Shown here piece by piece: positions 8,553 through 18,714 of a DNA stretch of 64,000 nucleotides. The stretch spans positions 62,001 through 126,000 of the forward strand of contig CAKULG010000001.1 of the NCBI GenBank assembly GCA_934667105.1, written 5' to 3'. The DNA is from an uncultured Clostridia bacterium (lineage in GTDB: Bacteria; Bacillota; Clostridia; Christensenellales; Aristaeellaceae). The notes beneath the pieces are model-generated. The model was not told the DNA's origin, did no database searches, and saw only the letters and a list, made by a program, of their open reading frames with translations. Position 1 is the first letter of the stretch; each line of letters opens with the position of its first letter. The translations under genes and the position numbers were made by a program.

Positions 8553-9079
8553 TGCGCTCCACTCTCCTTTAATATTTCTTCCAGCTTTTTTCTGCCCCGG
8601 GAAAGGCGACTGGAAATCGTCCCCTCGGGCACATGCAGCATATTGGCGATTTCGGCGATGCCGTAGCCCTGATAATAATGCAGCAAAATCGCATCCCGGA
8701 AATCGGGGGGCAGCCGCCGGATAGCGGCCAGCAGCTCCTGCCGCTCCAGGCGATCCTCCAGATTACCGGGGGCGGGGGTTAATTCCATGGCGGGGCTGCC
8801 CAGCACCACCCGCTTTACCCAGGCGGCGCGCCACAGATCGCGGCAGCGGTTCAGCGCCACTTTCAGCAGCCAGGCCTTTTCCTTGCCGGGCACCAGCTCG
8901 GGGGTATGCGTCAGCAGGCGCACGAAAACGTCCTGGGTCACATCCTCCGCCTTTTGCCGGTCGCCCAGATAAAAATAGCTCATCCGGAGCACATCCCCCG
9001 CGTATTGCGCATAAAGCGCTTCGAACTGCGCTTCGTCCATACGCGCGGGCGCGCCTCTTTCTCCTGCCCGGTCGTTCAT
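8549..9079 (-). CDS. ECF RNA polymerase sigma factor
   Basis: Sigma-70 family protein of the extracytoplasmic function group, 176 residues. Region 2 is visible as FEALYAQYAGDVLRMSYFYL...AEDVTQDVFVRLL and region 4 as LPPDFRDAILLHYYQGYGIAEIANML followed by VPEGTISSRLSRGRKKL. The start at 9079 (MNDRAGERG) is preferred over 9109 because AAAGGTG lies nine bases before it. It should direct polymerase to its own regulon when freed from the downstream anti-sigma protein. The signal is unknown. Confidence 0.9.
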   Translation of the reverse strand: MNDRAGERGAPARMDEAQFEALYAQYAGDVLRMSYFYLGDRQKAEDVTQDVFVRLLTHTPELVPGKEKAWLLKVALNRCRDLWRAAWVKRVVLGSPAMELTPAPGNLEDRLERQELLAAIRRLPPDFRDAILLHYYQGYGIAEIANMLHVPEGTISSRLSRGRKKLEEILKESGAQ

Positions 9080-9214
9080 ACAACGGCGCACCTTTCCCAT
9101 TTCTTGCAAGGTTCAGCAAAAATTACGAAATTCTTTTCCCGCCTTTTCCGGCGCGCCCCGTTTTTGCAGCGTGGCCACCTGGGAAAAGCGGCGGGCGGTT
9201 ATCCCCGTGGGTTT

Positions 9215-9244
9215 ATTATAGCCCCTGGGCCCCGGCTCGGTCAA
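9215..9244 (-). promoter_or_regulatory. Predicted SigA promoter of the ECF sigma operon
   Basis: On the minus strand TTGACC (9244-9239), an 18-base spacer and TATAAT (9220-9215) precede the sigma gene, leaving a leader of about 130 bases. The operon therefore appears to be expressed by the housekeeping sigma factor. I saw no convincing ECF-type autoregulatory promoter here. Confidence 0.7.
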
Positions 9245-9281
9245 GCGGGCGCGCGAAAAGGAAAGAATTCCCGCCGCGCCG

Positions 9282-10598
9282 TCAGATTTTTTGGGCGGTC
9301 AGGTCGTAGGTATCGGCGGAAAGAATGCGGCCGTGCACAAATTCCCCCTCCTGGAGGGGTGCGTCGCTGTGCAGAAGGATTTCGCCGTCCGCGTCCGGGG
9401 CCTCCCAGGCGGAGCGCGCCGTGTAGGCGTTTTCCCGGCGACCCGTCACCAGCAGCTTTTCCTCCCGGCCCACGCGGGCCTGGTTCCGGGCCAGGCTGAT
9501 TTTCGCCTGAAGCCGCATCAGCCGGTCCAGCCGCGCCTGCTTAATTTCCTCGGGAATCTGGTTCGGCATCGACGCGGCGGGGGTATCCTCCTCGGGGGAG
9601 AAGGCGAAGGCGCCCATCCGGTCGAAGGCGATTTCCTCAGTGAAGCGCATCAGCACCTCAAAATCCGCCTCCGTTTCCCCGGGGAAGCCCACGATAAAGG
9701 TGGTGCGCAGGCAGAAGCCCCGGGCCCGGGCGGCGGCCAGCATGGCGCGCACATGCTCCATCGTACCCCGTCGGTTCATAGCCCGCAGCAGGCCGGGGGC
9801 GGCGTGCTGCAGGGGCAGATCCAGATAGCGGCAGATATTTTCATGGGCAGCCATCACATCCAGCGTTTCCTCCGTCAGTTCGTCGGGATACAGATACAGC
9901 GTCCGCAGCCAATCCACCCCCGGGATTTTCGCCGCCTCCGTCATCAGGGCGGCCAGGGAATCCCCTGTGTCGCGGCCATAGCGGGTGGTATCCTGGGCGA
10001 TGAGAATTTGCTCCCGCGCGCCCTGGGCGGCCAGCTGGCGCATTTCCTGCAAAATGGCCTCCCGGTGGCGGGAGCGATACCCCCCGCGAATCAGCGGAAT
10101 GGCGCAGTAAGCGCAGCGATTGTCGCAGCCGTCGCCGATTTTGATATAGGCGGAATAGCTGGGCGTGGTGAGCACCCGGCCGCACTCCAAAAAATCCTTT
10201 TTCCGGGCGGTGGCCACGGGGCGCTTGCCCTCCAGCGCCTTTTCCAGATAGCCCGCCAGCTCCCCGTATTGGGAAACTCCCAGCAGGCAATCAATTTCGG
10301 GAATTTCGGAAAGCAAATCCTTTTCATAGCGCTGGGCCAGGCACCCGGTGACGCACAGCACCCGGCAGCGCCCTTTTTCTTTATATTGCGCCATTTCAAA
10401 AATCGCGTCGATGGATTCCTCCTTGGCCGGCGCGATAAAGCCGCAGGTGTTCACGATCAGAATATCCGCCTGCTCCGGCTTTTGCACGATTTCGCAGCCC
10501 GCCGCTTTCAGCGTGCCCAGCATCTGCTCGGAATCCACCCGATTTTTCACGCAGCCCAGCGAGATCATGCCGATTTTCATGCCCTGTAAATTACTCAA
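9282..10598 (-). CDS. rimO: Ribosomal protein S12 methylthiotransferase RimO
   Basis: Radical-SAM enzyme that adds a beta-methylthio group to an aspartate of ribosomal protein S12. The N-terminal UPF0004 domain begins KIGMISLGCVKNRVDSE with its cysteines, the radical-SAM cluster motif is CDNRCAYCAIP, and a TRAM-like beta-barrel closes the protein. S12-type specificity is inferred from the LGCVKN start and RimO-like length. Start choice: the frame opens at 10625, but GGAGG lies ten bases before the TTG at 10598 and only a weak site precedes the ATG at 10580, so TTG is favoured and the ATG remains possible. It is divergent from the ttcA-like gene with back-to-back promoters. Confidence 0.9.
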   Translation of the reverse strand: MSNLQGMKIGMISLGCVKNRVDSEQMLGTLKAAGCEIVQKPEQADILIVNTCGFIAPAKEESIDAIFEMAQYKEKGRCRVLCVTGCLAQRYEKDLLSEIPEIDCLLGVSQYGELAGYLEKALEGKRPVATARKKDFLECGRVLTTPSYSAYIKIGDGCDNRCAYCAIPLIRGGYRSRHREAILQEMRQLAAQGAREQILIAQDTTRYGRDTGDSLAALMTEAAKIPGVDWLRTLYLYPDELTEETLDVMAAHENICRYLDLPLQHAAPGLLRAMNRRGTMEHVRAMLAAARARGFCLRTTFIVGFPGETEADFEVLMRFTEEIAFDRMGAFAFSPEEDTPAASMPNQIPEEIKQARLDRLMRLQAKISLARNQARVGREEKLLVTGRRENAYTARSAWEAPDADGEILLHSDAPLQEGEFVHGRILSADTYDLTAQKI

Positions 10599-10655
10599 GG
10601 AAGTTTTTCCTCCGTGCTTCATCAAAGTATTCTTCGCGGCGTTTTCACCCCTGGT

Positions 10656-10684
10656 ATTTTAGCACAATTCTCCCTGCGCCACAA
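10656..10684 (-). promoter_or_regulatory. Predicted rimO promoter
   Basis: On the minus strand TTGTGG (10684-10679), 17 bases and TAAAAT (10661-10656). It stands back to back with the promoter of the divergent ttcA-like gene, with ten bases between the two -35 boxes. Confidence 0.6.
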
Positions 10685-10694
10685 GGGGGGAAGG

Positions 10695-10723
10695 TTGCTT
10701 TGCGGGCCGTTCCCTGCTATAAT
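10695..10723 (+). promoter_or_regulatory. Predicted promoter of the ttcA-recD2 operon
   Basis: TTGCTT at 10695-10700, 17 bases, TATAAT at 10718-10723. The last bases of the -10 box coincide with the first in-frame ATG (10722) of the next gene, which rules that ATG out as the start for this transcript. Confidence 0.7.
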
Positions 10724-10751
10724 GAGGGGGAAGAAACGGGGGGCGAGAGGC

Positions 10752-11453
10752 GTGCAAAGGCTGCTGGGGGAGCTGCGCCGGGCGGATGAGCGCTATCATC
10801 TCATCGCGGCGGGAGATAAAATCGCCGTGGGCGTATCGGGCGGCAAGGATTCCATGGCGCTGCTGGCGCTTCTGCGGGCCTATCGCGGCTTTTCGCCCCG
10901 GCCCTTTTCCCTCTGCGCGCTGACCATTAAACTGGGCGAGCCCTTTGATACATCCCCCATCGCCGCTCTGTGCCGGGCCTGGGATATTCCCTTCATACTG
11001 CGGGAAACCGATCTTCTGCCCACCCTGGCAAAGGAAAAGAACCCCTGCGCCCTGTGCGCCCGGCTGCGGCGGGGCACGCTGCTGCGCATGGCGGCGGAGC
11101 AGGGTTGCCAAAGCCTGGCCCTGGCCCATCACCGGGAGGACGCGCTGGAAACGTATTTGATGAGCGCCCTGTCCGAGGGGCGCTTTTACCGCCTGGCCCC
11201 TTCGGCGAATATGGAGAGGGCGGGGGTGCGGGTGATCCGCCCCCTCATCGACAGTCCCGAGAGCGCCTTGGCCGCCCTTTGCAGGCGGCAGGGGCTGCCC
11301 GTGCTGAAAAATCCCTGCCCTGTGGATGGGCACACCCGCCGGGCGGAAATGCGCACGCTGCTTTCCGCCCTGGAAGCGCGCTGCCCCGGGGCTAACGCGC
11401 ATTTGCTTACCGCCCTGCAAAAGGAACGGGAACAGGAGCTACGCAACGAATAG
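10752..11453 (+). CDS. TtcA-family tRNA 2-thiolation protein (PP-loop ATPase)
   Basis: Probable tRNA thiolation enzyme of the TtcA group, which converts cytidine 32 to 2-thiocytidine with an iron-sulfur cluster. The ATP-binding PP-loop is VSGGKDSMALLALL. The first cysteine pair is NPCALCARL, and a single later cysteine in KNPCPVDG matches the third cluster ligand known for TtcA. The second cysteine of the usual CxxC there is replaced. Start: the frame extends upstream, but the ATG at 10722 lies in the -10 box, whereas the GTG at 10752 has GAGAGG four bases before it and gives 233 residues. It runs into recD2 with eight bases between. Exact substrate uncertain. Confidence 0.78.
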   Translation: MQRLLGELRRADERYHLIAAGDKIAVGVSGGKDSMALLALLRAYRGFSPRPFSLCALTIKLGEPFDTSPIAALCRAWDIPFILRETDLLPTLAKEKNPCALCARLRRGTLLRMAAEQGCQSLALAHHREDALETYLMSALSEGRFYRLAPSANMERAGVRVIRPLIDSPESALAALCRRQGLPVLKNPCPVDGHTRRAEMRTLLSALEARCPGANAHLLTALQKEREQELRNE

Positions 11454-11461
11454 GAGCAGCT

Positions 11462-13648
11462 ATGGCCGAGCAATTGGAAGCCATTATTGAAGAAACGATT
11501 TTTCGCAACGAAGAAAACGGATATTCCGTGGTGCAGGCAAAGGCGGGCCGGGAAAGCGTGACCGTGGTGGGCGCGCTGCCCGCCCTGGCCCCGGGGGAGC
11601 AGGTATCCCTTTCGGGGGGGTGGGTGGAGCATCCCCAATACGGCAAGCAATGGAAAGCCACCGCCTGCGAGATTCGCCAGCCCACCACGCTGCTGGGCAT
11701 CGAGCGTTATTTGGGCTCGGGGCTGATTAAGGGGGTGGGCCCCTCCACGGCGCGGCTGCTGGTGCAGGAATTCGGCAAGCGCACCCTGGATGTGCTTTCC
11801 GAGCAGCCCGAGCGGCTGACCGAGGTGCCCGGCATCGGTAAAAAGCGCGCGGCGCAATTGGCCGAATCCTTTCGGGAGCAATACGCCGCCCGGGAGGCCA
11901 TGGTTTTTTTGCAATCCTACGGCGTATCCCCCGCCCTGGCGGTGAAGATCAGCAAGGCCTACGGCGCGGACGCGCAGCGCAAGATCCGGGAAAATCCCTA
12001 CCGGCTGATCGACGATATCGAGGGCGTGGGCTTTCTCACGGCGGATCGCATCGCCCTTTCCCTGGGCATTCCCCAGGACAGCGAATTCCGCCTGCGTTCG
12101 GGCCTGAAATATGTGCTGCAGGAATCGGCCAACGGCGAGGGCCACACCTATCTGCCCCGGGAGCTGCTGCTGGAGCGGGCGGCCCGGGCCCTGCGTGTGG
12201 ACGCGGAGCAGCTGCTGCACCCCCTGGACGCGCTGCTTTTCGCCCGGGAGCTGGTGGCCGTGGACGCGGAGGGCCGGGACGCGGTGATGCTCTCCGCCTA
12301 TTTCTATGCCGAAAAGGAAACGGCGCGCTATCTGCGTCTGCTGCTGCGGGACGCGCCCGAAAAGCCCCGGCCCTCCCTTTCCCGGGAAATCGGGGAATTT
12401 GAAAAGCGCAACGGTATCCAGTTCAGCGAAAATCAGCGCCGGGCGGTTTCCGAGGCGGTGCGGCAAGGGCTGATGGTGATTACCGGCGGCCCGGGCACGG
12501 GGAAAACCACCATCATCAATTGCATTCTTTCCCTGGTGGGCAAGGACGCGCTGCTGGCGGCCCCTACGGGCCGCGCCGCCAAGCGCATGAGCGAGGCCAC
12601 CGGCCACGAGGCCAAAACGCTGCACCGGCTGCTGGAATTCGCCGGGGAGGAGGGCAAATTTCAGCGGGACGAGCAGAACCCCCTGGATTGCGCCTGCGTG
12701 ATTGTGGATGAAATGTCCATGGTGGACGTATTCCTGATGCGTAGCCTGCTGCGCGCGCTGAAGCCCGGCTGCAAGCTGATTCTGGTGGGGGACGCGGATC
12801 AATTGCCCTCCGTGGGCGCGGGCAACGTGCTGGGGGATATTCTCAAAAGCGGCTGCGTGCCCTCCGTGCGGCTGACGGATATTTTTCGCCAGGCCGAGGA
12901 AAGCCTGATCGTGGTGAACGCTCACCGTATCAATCACGGGGAGCCCCCCCTGCTGAACCGGCGGGACAGCGATTTCTTTTTTGAGCGCAAGCCCCTGCCC
13001 GAGGCTGCGGCGGAGGCCATCGTGGGCCTGTGCGCCCGGCGACTGCCCGCCTTTTTGCACAGCGATTCCCCCGCACGGGATATTCAGGTGCTGGCCCCGG
13101 CCAAAAAGGCCGAGGCGGGGGTGTTTTCCCTGAACGCCCGGCTTCAGGCCGCCCTGAACCCTCCCGCCCCCTGGAAAAAGGAAATCGTTTTCGGCGAAAC
13201 CGTTTTCCGCACGGGGGACAAGGTGATGCACACCCACAACAATTATCAATTGGCCTGGAAAACGGATGGGGGCGAGGAAGGCGAGGGCGTTTTTAACGGC
13301 GACGTGGGCTTTATTTCCCAGGTGGACGTCCAGGATCGGGTGGTCGCCGTTCGCTATGACGACGAGCGCACGGTGGAATACGATTATCCTCAGCTGGAGG
13401 AACTGGAACTGGCCTATTGCCTTTCGGTGCATAAAAGCCAGGGCAGCGAATTCCCTTGCGTGGTGATGCCCGTGGTGGGCGGGCCGCCCCGACTGCTGAC
13501 CCGCAATCTGTTCTATACCGCCCTTACCCGCGCCCGGAAGCTGGTGGTGCTGGTGGGGCGGGAGGATTGCATCGAGGCCATGGTGCGCAATAATCACATC
13601 GCCACCCGCTTTACCACCCTGCGTCAGCAGCTGGCGGAGGCGGAATAG
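11462..13648 (+). CDS. recD2: ATP-dependent DNA helicase RecD2
   Basis: Superfamily 1B 5'-3' helicase, 728 residues, of the RecD-like type found in bacteria that use AddAB. Order: N-terminal OB-like region, helix-hairpin-helix repeats (VPGIGKKRAAQL, then EGVGFLTADRIAL), Walker A GGPGTGKTTIIN near residue 345, Walker B VIVDEMSMVD, GDADQLPSVGAG (motif III), and C-terminal VHKSQGSEFPCVV and FYTALTRARKLVV. All core helicase motifs are intact. It is likely involved in replication-fork repair. Cotranscribed with the ttcA-like gene. Confidence 0.95.
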   Translation: MAEQLEAIIEETIFRNEENGYSVVQAKAGRESVTVVGALPALAPGEQVSLSGGWVEHPQYGKQWKATACEIRQPTTLLGIERYLGSGLIKGVGPSTARLLVQEFGKRTLDVLSEQPERLTEVPGIGKKRAAQLAESFREQYAAREAMVFLQSYGVSPALAVKISKAYGADAQRKIRENPYRLIDDIEGVGFLTADRIALSLGIPQDSEFRLRSGLKYVLQESANGEGHTYLPRELLLERAARALRVDAEQLLHPLDALLFARELVAVDAEGRDAVMLSAYFYAEKETARYLRLLLRDAPEKPRPSLSREIGEFEKRNGIQFSENQRRAVSEAVRQGLMVITGGPGTGKTTIINCILSLVGKDALLAAPTGRAAKRMSEATGHEAKTLHRLLEFAGEEGKFQRDEQNPLDCACVIVDEMSMVDVFLMRSLLRALKPGCKLILVGDADQLPSVGAGNVLGDILKSGCVPSVRLTDIFRQAEESLIVVNAHRINHGEPPLLNRRDSDFFFERKPLPEAAAEAIVGLCARRLPAFLHSDSPARDIQVLAPAKKAEAGVFSLNARLQAALNPPAPWKKEIVFGETVFRTGDKVMHTHNNYQLAWKTDGGEEGEGVFNGDVGFISQVDVQDRVVAVRYDDERTVEYDYPQLEELELAYCLSVHKSQGSEFPCVVMPVVGGPPRLLTRNLFYTALTRARKLVVLVGREDCIEAMVRNNHIATRFTTLRQQLAEAE

Positions 13649-13940
13649 GAACGGGATAGCATTATACGGGTGAGGGATTCTTTGGGGGCATTTCGCCCCG
13701 CGCTTCCGCTTTGATGAGTAGCGCGGGGCGTAAAAAATGAAGGACTGGCCGCCCTTCATTGCATCCAGCAAGTTTGCTCGATACTTTTTTGACAGTCTGA
13801 GCCGCCCTAAAAAGCGGCGCTCATCAGAATACCTCTCCCGCACCTTCTTTAAGAAAGCCGATCAGGAACGGGCAGGTATCGGGAAATTGGCCTGCTTCTC
13901 TGCTGACGGAAGGGAGCAGAGGCGTTTCGCGCACTAAAAT
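13649..13940. repeat. Mosaic of intergenic repeat blocks between recD2 and uvrA
   Basis: No gene is supported here. The stretch holds an 11-bp-stem hairpin CGCCCCGCGCT/AGCGCGGGGCG (13694-13730), a second hairpin AATGAAGG/CCTTCATT (13736-13760), a block GAGCCGCCCTAAAAAGCGGCGCTC (about 13799-13822) and a module B copy beginning AAGAAAGCCGATCAGG (about 13851). The first three recur at 47625-47780, partly in the opposite orientation; module B recurs at several other gaps. Short frames in this stretch are translated repeat, not genes. Confidence 0.7.
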
Positions 13941-13993
13941 TTTCATAGCCCTTTTGCGGAACGAAAAAACCGCCCCAAGGCAAAAATTACCCC

Positions 13994-14022
13994 TTCCAAA
14001 ATGCGAACAAATGTGCTATTAT
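13994..14022 (+). promoter_or_regulatory. Possible uvrA promoter
   Basis: TATTAT at 14017-14022 with TTCCAA 17 bases upstream (a weak -35). A hairpin GGCCGGG/CCCGGCC surrounding a nine-G run follows in the leader (about 14031-14058). No SOS box (GAACN4GTTC or CTGTN8ACAG type) was recognised. Confidence 0.45.
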
Positions 14023-14107
14023 AGGGTTCCGGCCGGGGGGGGGCGACTGCATCCCGGCCTGGGGAAATATGCGTTTGTTTGCGCCAGAAAGCAAGGAGAA
14101 GCCAGGC

Positions 14108-16918
<2,811 letters not shown>

Positions 16919-17014
16919 GGAATGGGGAGGAGCCGGCAGAGGGAAAGAAACCTTTTTGCGGCAATCCGCCCCGCGCTGTTCCGCCAAATAAATCGGAATT
17001 TGCAGGTGTGATTG

Positions 17015-17458
17015 ATGAGAATTGTAGAAGTTACAGAGAACAAAAAACAATATCTTGATTTGCTCCTGTTGGCGGATGAGCAGGAAGATATGGTTGACCG
17101 TTATCTCTATAATGGTAAAATGTATGTTCTTGATGATGACGGAGTGAAATGCGAGTGTGTCGTAACGGACGAAGGGAATGGAATACTTGAAATTAAGAAT
17201 ATCGCTACAGTTCCCCCATTTCAGCGAAAAGGCTATGCCAAAGCACTGATTGAATTTCTTGTTGAAAAATACCGCAGACAATTTTCGATACTGCAAGTGG
17301 GAACCGGCGACAGCCCGTTGACGATACCCTTTTATGAAAAATGTGGCTTTGTACGCTCGCATACCGTGCCAAATTTCTTTACGGATCATTATGATCACCC
17401 GATATATGAGTGTGGTGTACACCTTGTAGATATGGTGTATTTGCAAAGACCTCTATAA
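17015..17458 (+). CDS. GNAT-family N-acetyltransferase, probably acquired
   Basis: Acetyl-CoA-dependent acetyltransferase, 147 residues. The acetyl-CoA binding motif is NIATVPPFQRKGYAKALIEFL (R/QxxGxG/A type), followed by FYEKCGFVRS typical of the last strand-helix. The base composition is markedly more A+T-rich than the neighbours and its codons end in A/T, unlike uvrA, which suggests recent transfer. The start at the ATG (17015) follows GCAGGTG. The substrate is unknown. Confidence 0.88.
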   Translation: MRIVEVTENKKQYLDLLLLADEQEDMVDRYLYNGKMYVLDDDGVKCECVVTDEGNGILEIKNIATVPPFQRKGYAKALIEFLVEKYRRQFSILQVGTGDSPLTIPFYEKCGFVRSHTVPNFFTDHYDHPIYECGVHLVDMVYLQRPL

Positions 17459-17520
17459 AACAAATTCCAGTTTGTCAAGCGATCGCCAGACCGCAATTTA
17501 CAGGGAGAGGAAACGCCGCG

Positions 17521-17712
17521 CTTACGATAAAGAAATTCGAGAAAGAGGACATTGAAAAGGTTCTGGCGTTTGAACGGGCCTTAAGGGCGGAATGCAAGGC
17601 CCAGGGGGTATTGATCGCGCTGACGGCCAATAACGATGGGGCGCAGCGCTTTTATATGAATGTAAAGGATGCGTCTATCCATGACGCCGGAATCTGGATG
17701 GATATTAAATAA
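17521..17712 (+). pseudogene. Remnant of a GNAT acetyltransferase with an internal deletion
   Basis: The frame encodes LTIKKFEKEDIEKVLAFERA, which resembles the first strand and helix of a GNAT protein, running straight into KAQGVLIALTANNDGAQRFY and ending DAGIWMDIK, which resembles the last third of one. The central acetyl-CoA binding region is missing, and no start codon with a ribosome binding site exists. It probably decayed after an internal deletion, next to the intact low-GC GNAT gene. Confidence 0.55.
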
Positions 17713-17765
17713 GCGAAGCGGACGAATAATGCCTCGCGGCGAAAAGCATGGCGGCATGCAGAAAA

Positions 17766-17793
17766 CAGCCCGGGCGCGCAAATGCCCGGGCTG
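17766..17793. terminator. Hairpin after the acetyltransferase remnant
   Basis: CAGCCCGGGC and GCCCGGGCTG form a perfect 10-bp stem with an eight-base loop. The T-run (17813-17817) is about 20 bases away, so this is a weak candidate for an intrinsic terminator. Confidence 0.45.
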
Positions 17794-17854
17794 CTTCAAG
17801 CCGCTCAACGCTTTTTTAGGATGCGCGAAGGAGCGGCGAAAAAAACAAAAATAA

Positions 17855-17910
17855 AGAAATTGCAGGGAAACCCTTCTTTCGTAGTTCAAAGAACGGCTCC
17901 CCTGCAATTC
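17855..17910. repeat. Module A hairpin, diverged copy
   Basis: GAATTGCAGGGG on the minus strand pairs with AAATTGCAGGGA-type sequence across the core TTCTTTC...CAAAGAACGG. It lies just past the 3' end of the small secreted protein gene (minus strand) and carries the A-rich GCGAAAAAAACAAAAATAAA flank seen at other copies. Confidence 0.65.
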
Positions 17911-17931
17911 TTAAGGGCTCGTCATGCTCGC

Positions 17932-18273
17932 TTAGTGAATCACGTTGATGACGTGCAGCGGATCCACATACACAATGCGACCGTCGATAAAATGCTCTTC
18001 ATATACGCATTCCACCGTGGCGCCGATCTGGCGGGCGTAAATGAGCACGGGCTTATTCACCGCCCAGGCGGAGGCCAGCAACCAGGCGACGTCGTCGTAG
18101 GGCGTGGCCTTGGCCACACGAATCATCCAGGCGACCTTGGCGTTGGCGGAATCTACCATTTTATAGAGAAGCCGGTTTTTCTGCTCCTGGGAAATTTCAC
18201 AGGCGGAAACAGAGAAGCAGGTGAGCGCGAGGATGAGCAGCAGCGCGGCCAGGAAACGAAGCGTTTTTTTCAT
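17932..18273 (-). CDS. Small secreted protein of unknown function
   Basis: A 113-residue protein with a clear signal peptide (MKKTLRFLAALLLILALTCFSVSA, cleavage before CEIS). Because cysteine follows SVSA directly, a lipoprotein is conceivable, though the preceding residues fit a lipobox only loosely. The mature part of about 89 residues has no motif I recognise. GGGGAGG precedes the ATG and a strong promoter lies 95 bases upstream, so it is likely a real, independently transcribed gene. Confidence 0.75.
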   Translation of the reverse strand: MKKTLRFLAALLLILALTCFSVSACEISQEQKNRLLYKMVDSANAKVAWMIRVAKATPYDDVAWLLASAWAVNKPVLIYARQIGATVECVYEEHFIDGRIVYVDPLHVINVIH

Positions 18274-18365
18274 GATGTCCTCCCCTTTTGTGCGAACACG
18301 TTTCGTCGTTCAATTTTGCGGCATCTATTTTTTAATTGGAAAAATTCCGCATTTTTTCCATCAGC

Positions 18366-18394
18366 ATCATACACGTTTTTTTCCGGATTGTCAA
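18366..18394 (-). promoter_or_regulatory. Strong predicted promoter of the small secreted protein gene
   Basis: On the minus strand TTGACA (18394-18389), 17 bases, TATGAT (18371-18366). The surrounding 18320-18480 is AT-rich compared with the rest of the window. Confidence 0.75.
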
Positions 18395-18484
18395 TGCTAA
18401 TTTTAAAGAAAAATACATATTTAAAAATATTTTTTCTTACTTTTGTAACTGTAATATAACATTTTTGACGCCTCGTTTTTTCTC

Positions 18485-18632
18485 GCCAGCGGAGAAGCAA
18501 GCCGCATTTTTTGCCCGTCCCTTCCTAATCGATCTTCTTAGGCGGGCGGGAACCGCACTTTCCTTTTTTCTTTTTCGGCAGAGAAGGAGCCGGTTTTTTT
18601 AACCGTCCCTTCCCAATCGGCTTTCTTAGAGA
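18485..18632 (-). repeat. Two tandem module B units (minus strand)
   Basis: Read on the minus strand, TAAGAAAGCCGATTGGGAAG (ending near 18628) and TAAGAAGATCGATTAGGAAG (near 18540) begin two units with a period of 88 bases; each continues with CTTCTCTGC/CTTCTCCGC-type sequence. They follow the hairpin at 18637-18689 in the same order (A then B then B) as the larger array at 49716-50040. Confidence 0.7.
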
Positions 18633-18636
18633 GGGT

Positions 18637-18689
18637 GCGGGGGAGGTATTCTGTTGGGGCGAAATGCCCCACAGAATACCTCCCCCCGC
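18637..18689. repeat. Long hairpin related to module A, past the mrp stop
   Basis: GCGGGGGAGGTATTCTG and CAGAATACCTCCCCCC pair almost perfectly, with an inner GGGGC/GCCCC stem and a GAAAT loop. The GCGGGGG ends match module A but the core is GTATTCTG instead of CGTTCTTT. It may terminate mrp, although no T-run follows on the minus strand. Confidence 0.65.
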
Positions 18690-18714
18690 ATTGTTTTAAT
18701 TTTATTCTCTTCGT

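Noticed and set aside
11186..13843. 885-residue open frame opposite recD2
   Set aside because: Low-complexity His/Gly/Gln-rich translation typical of the antisense of GC-rich genes; recD2 has all helicase motifs on the other strand.
13737..13937. Short frame encoding MKDWPPFIASSK
   Set aside because: A similar peptide arises from the repeat at 47650 on the other strand; it is translated repeat DNA without a ribosome binding site.
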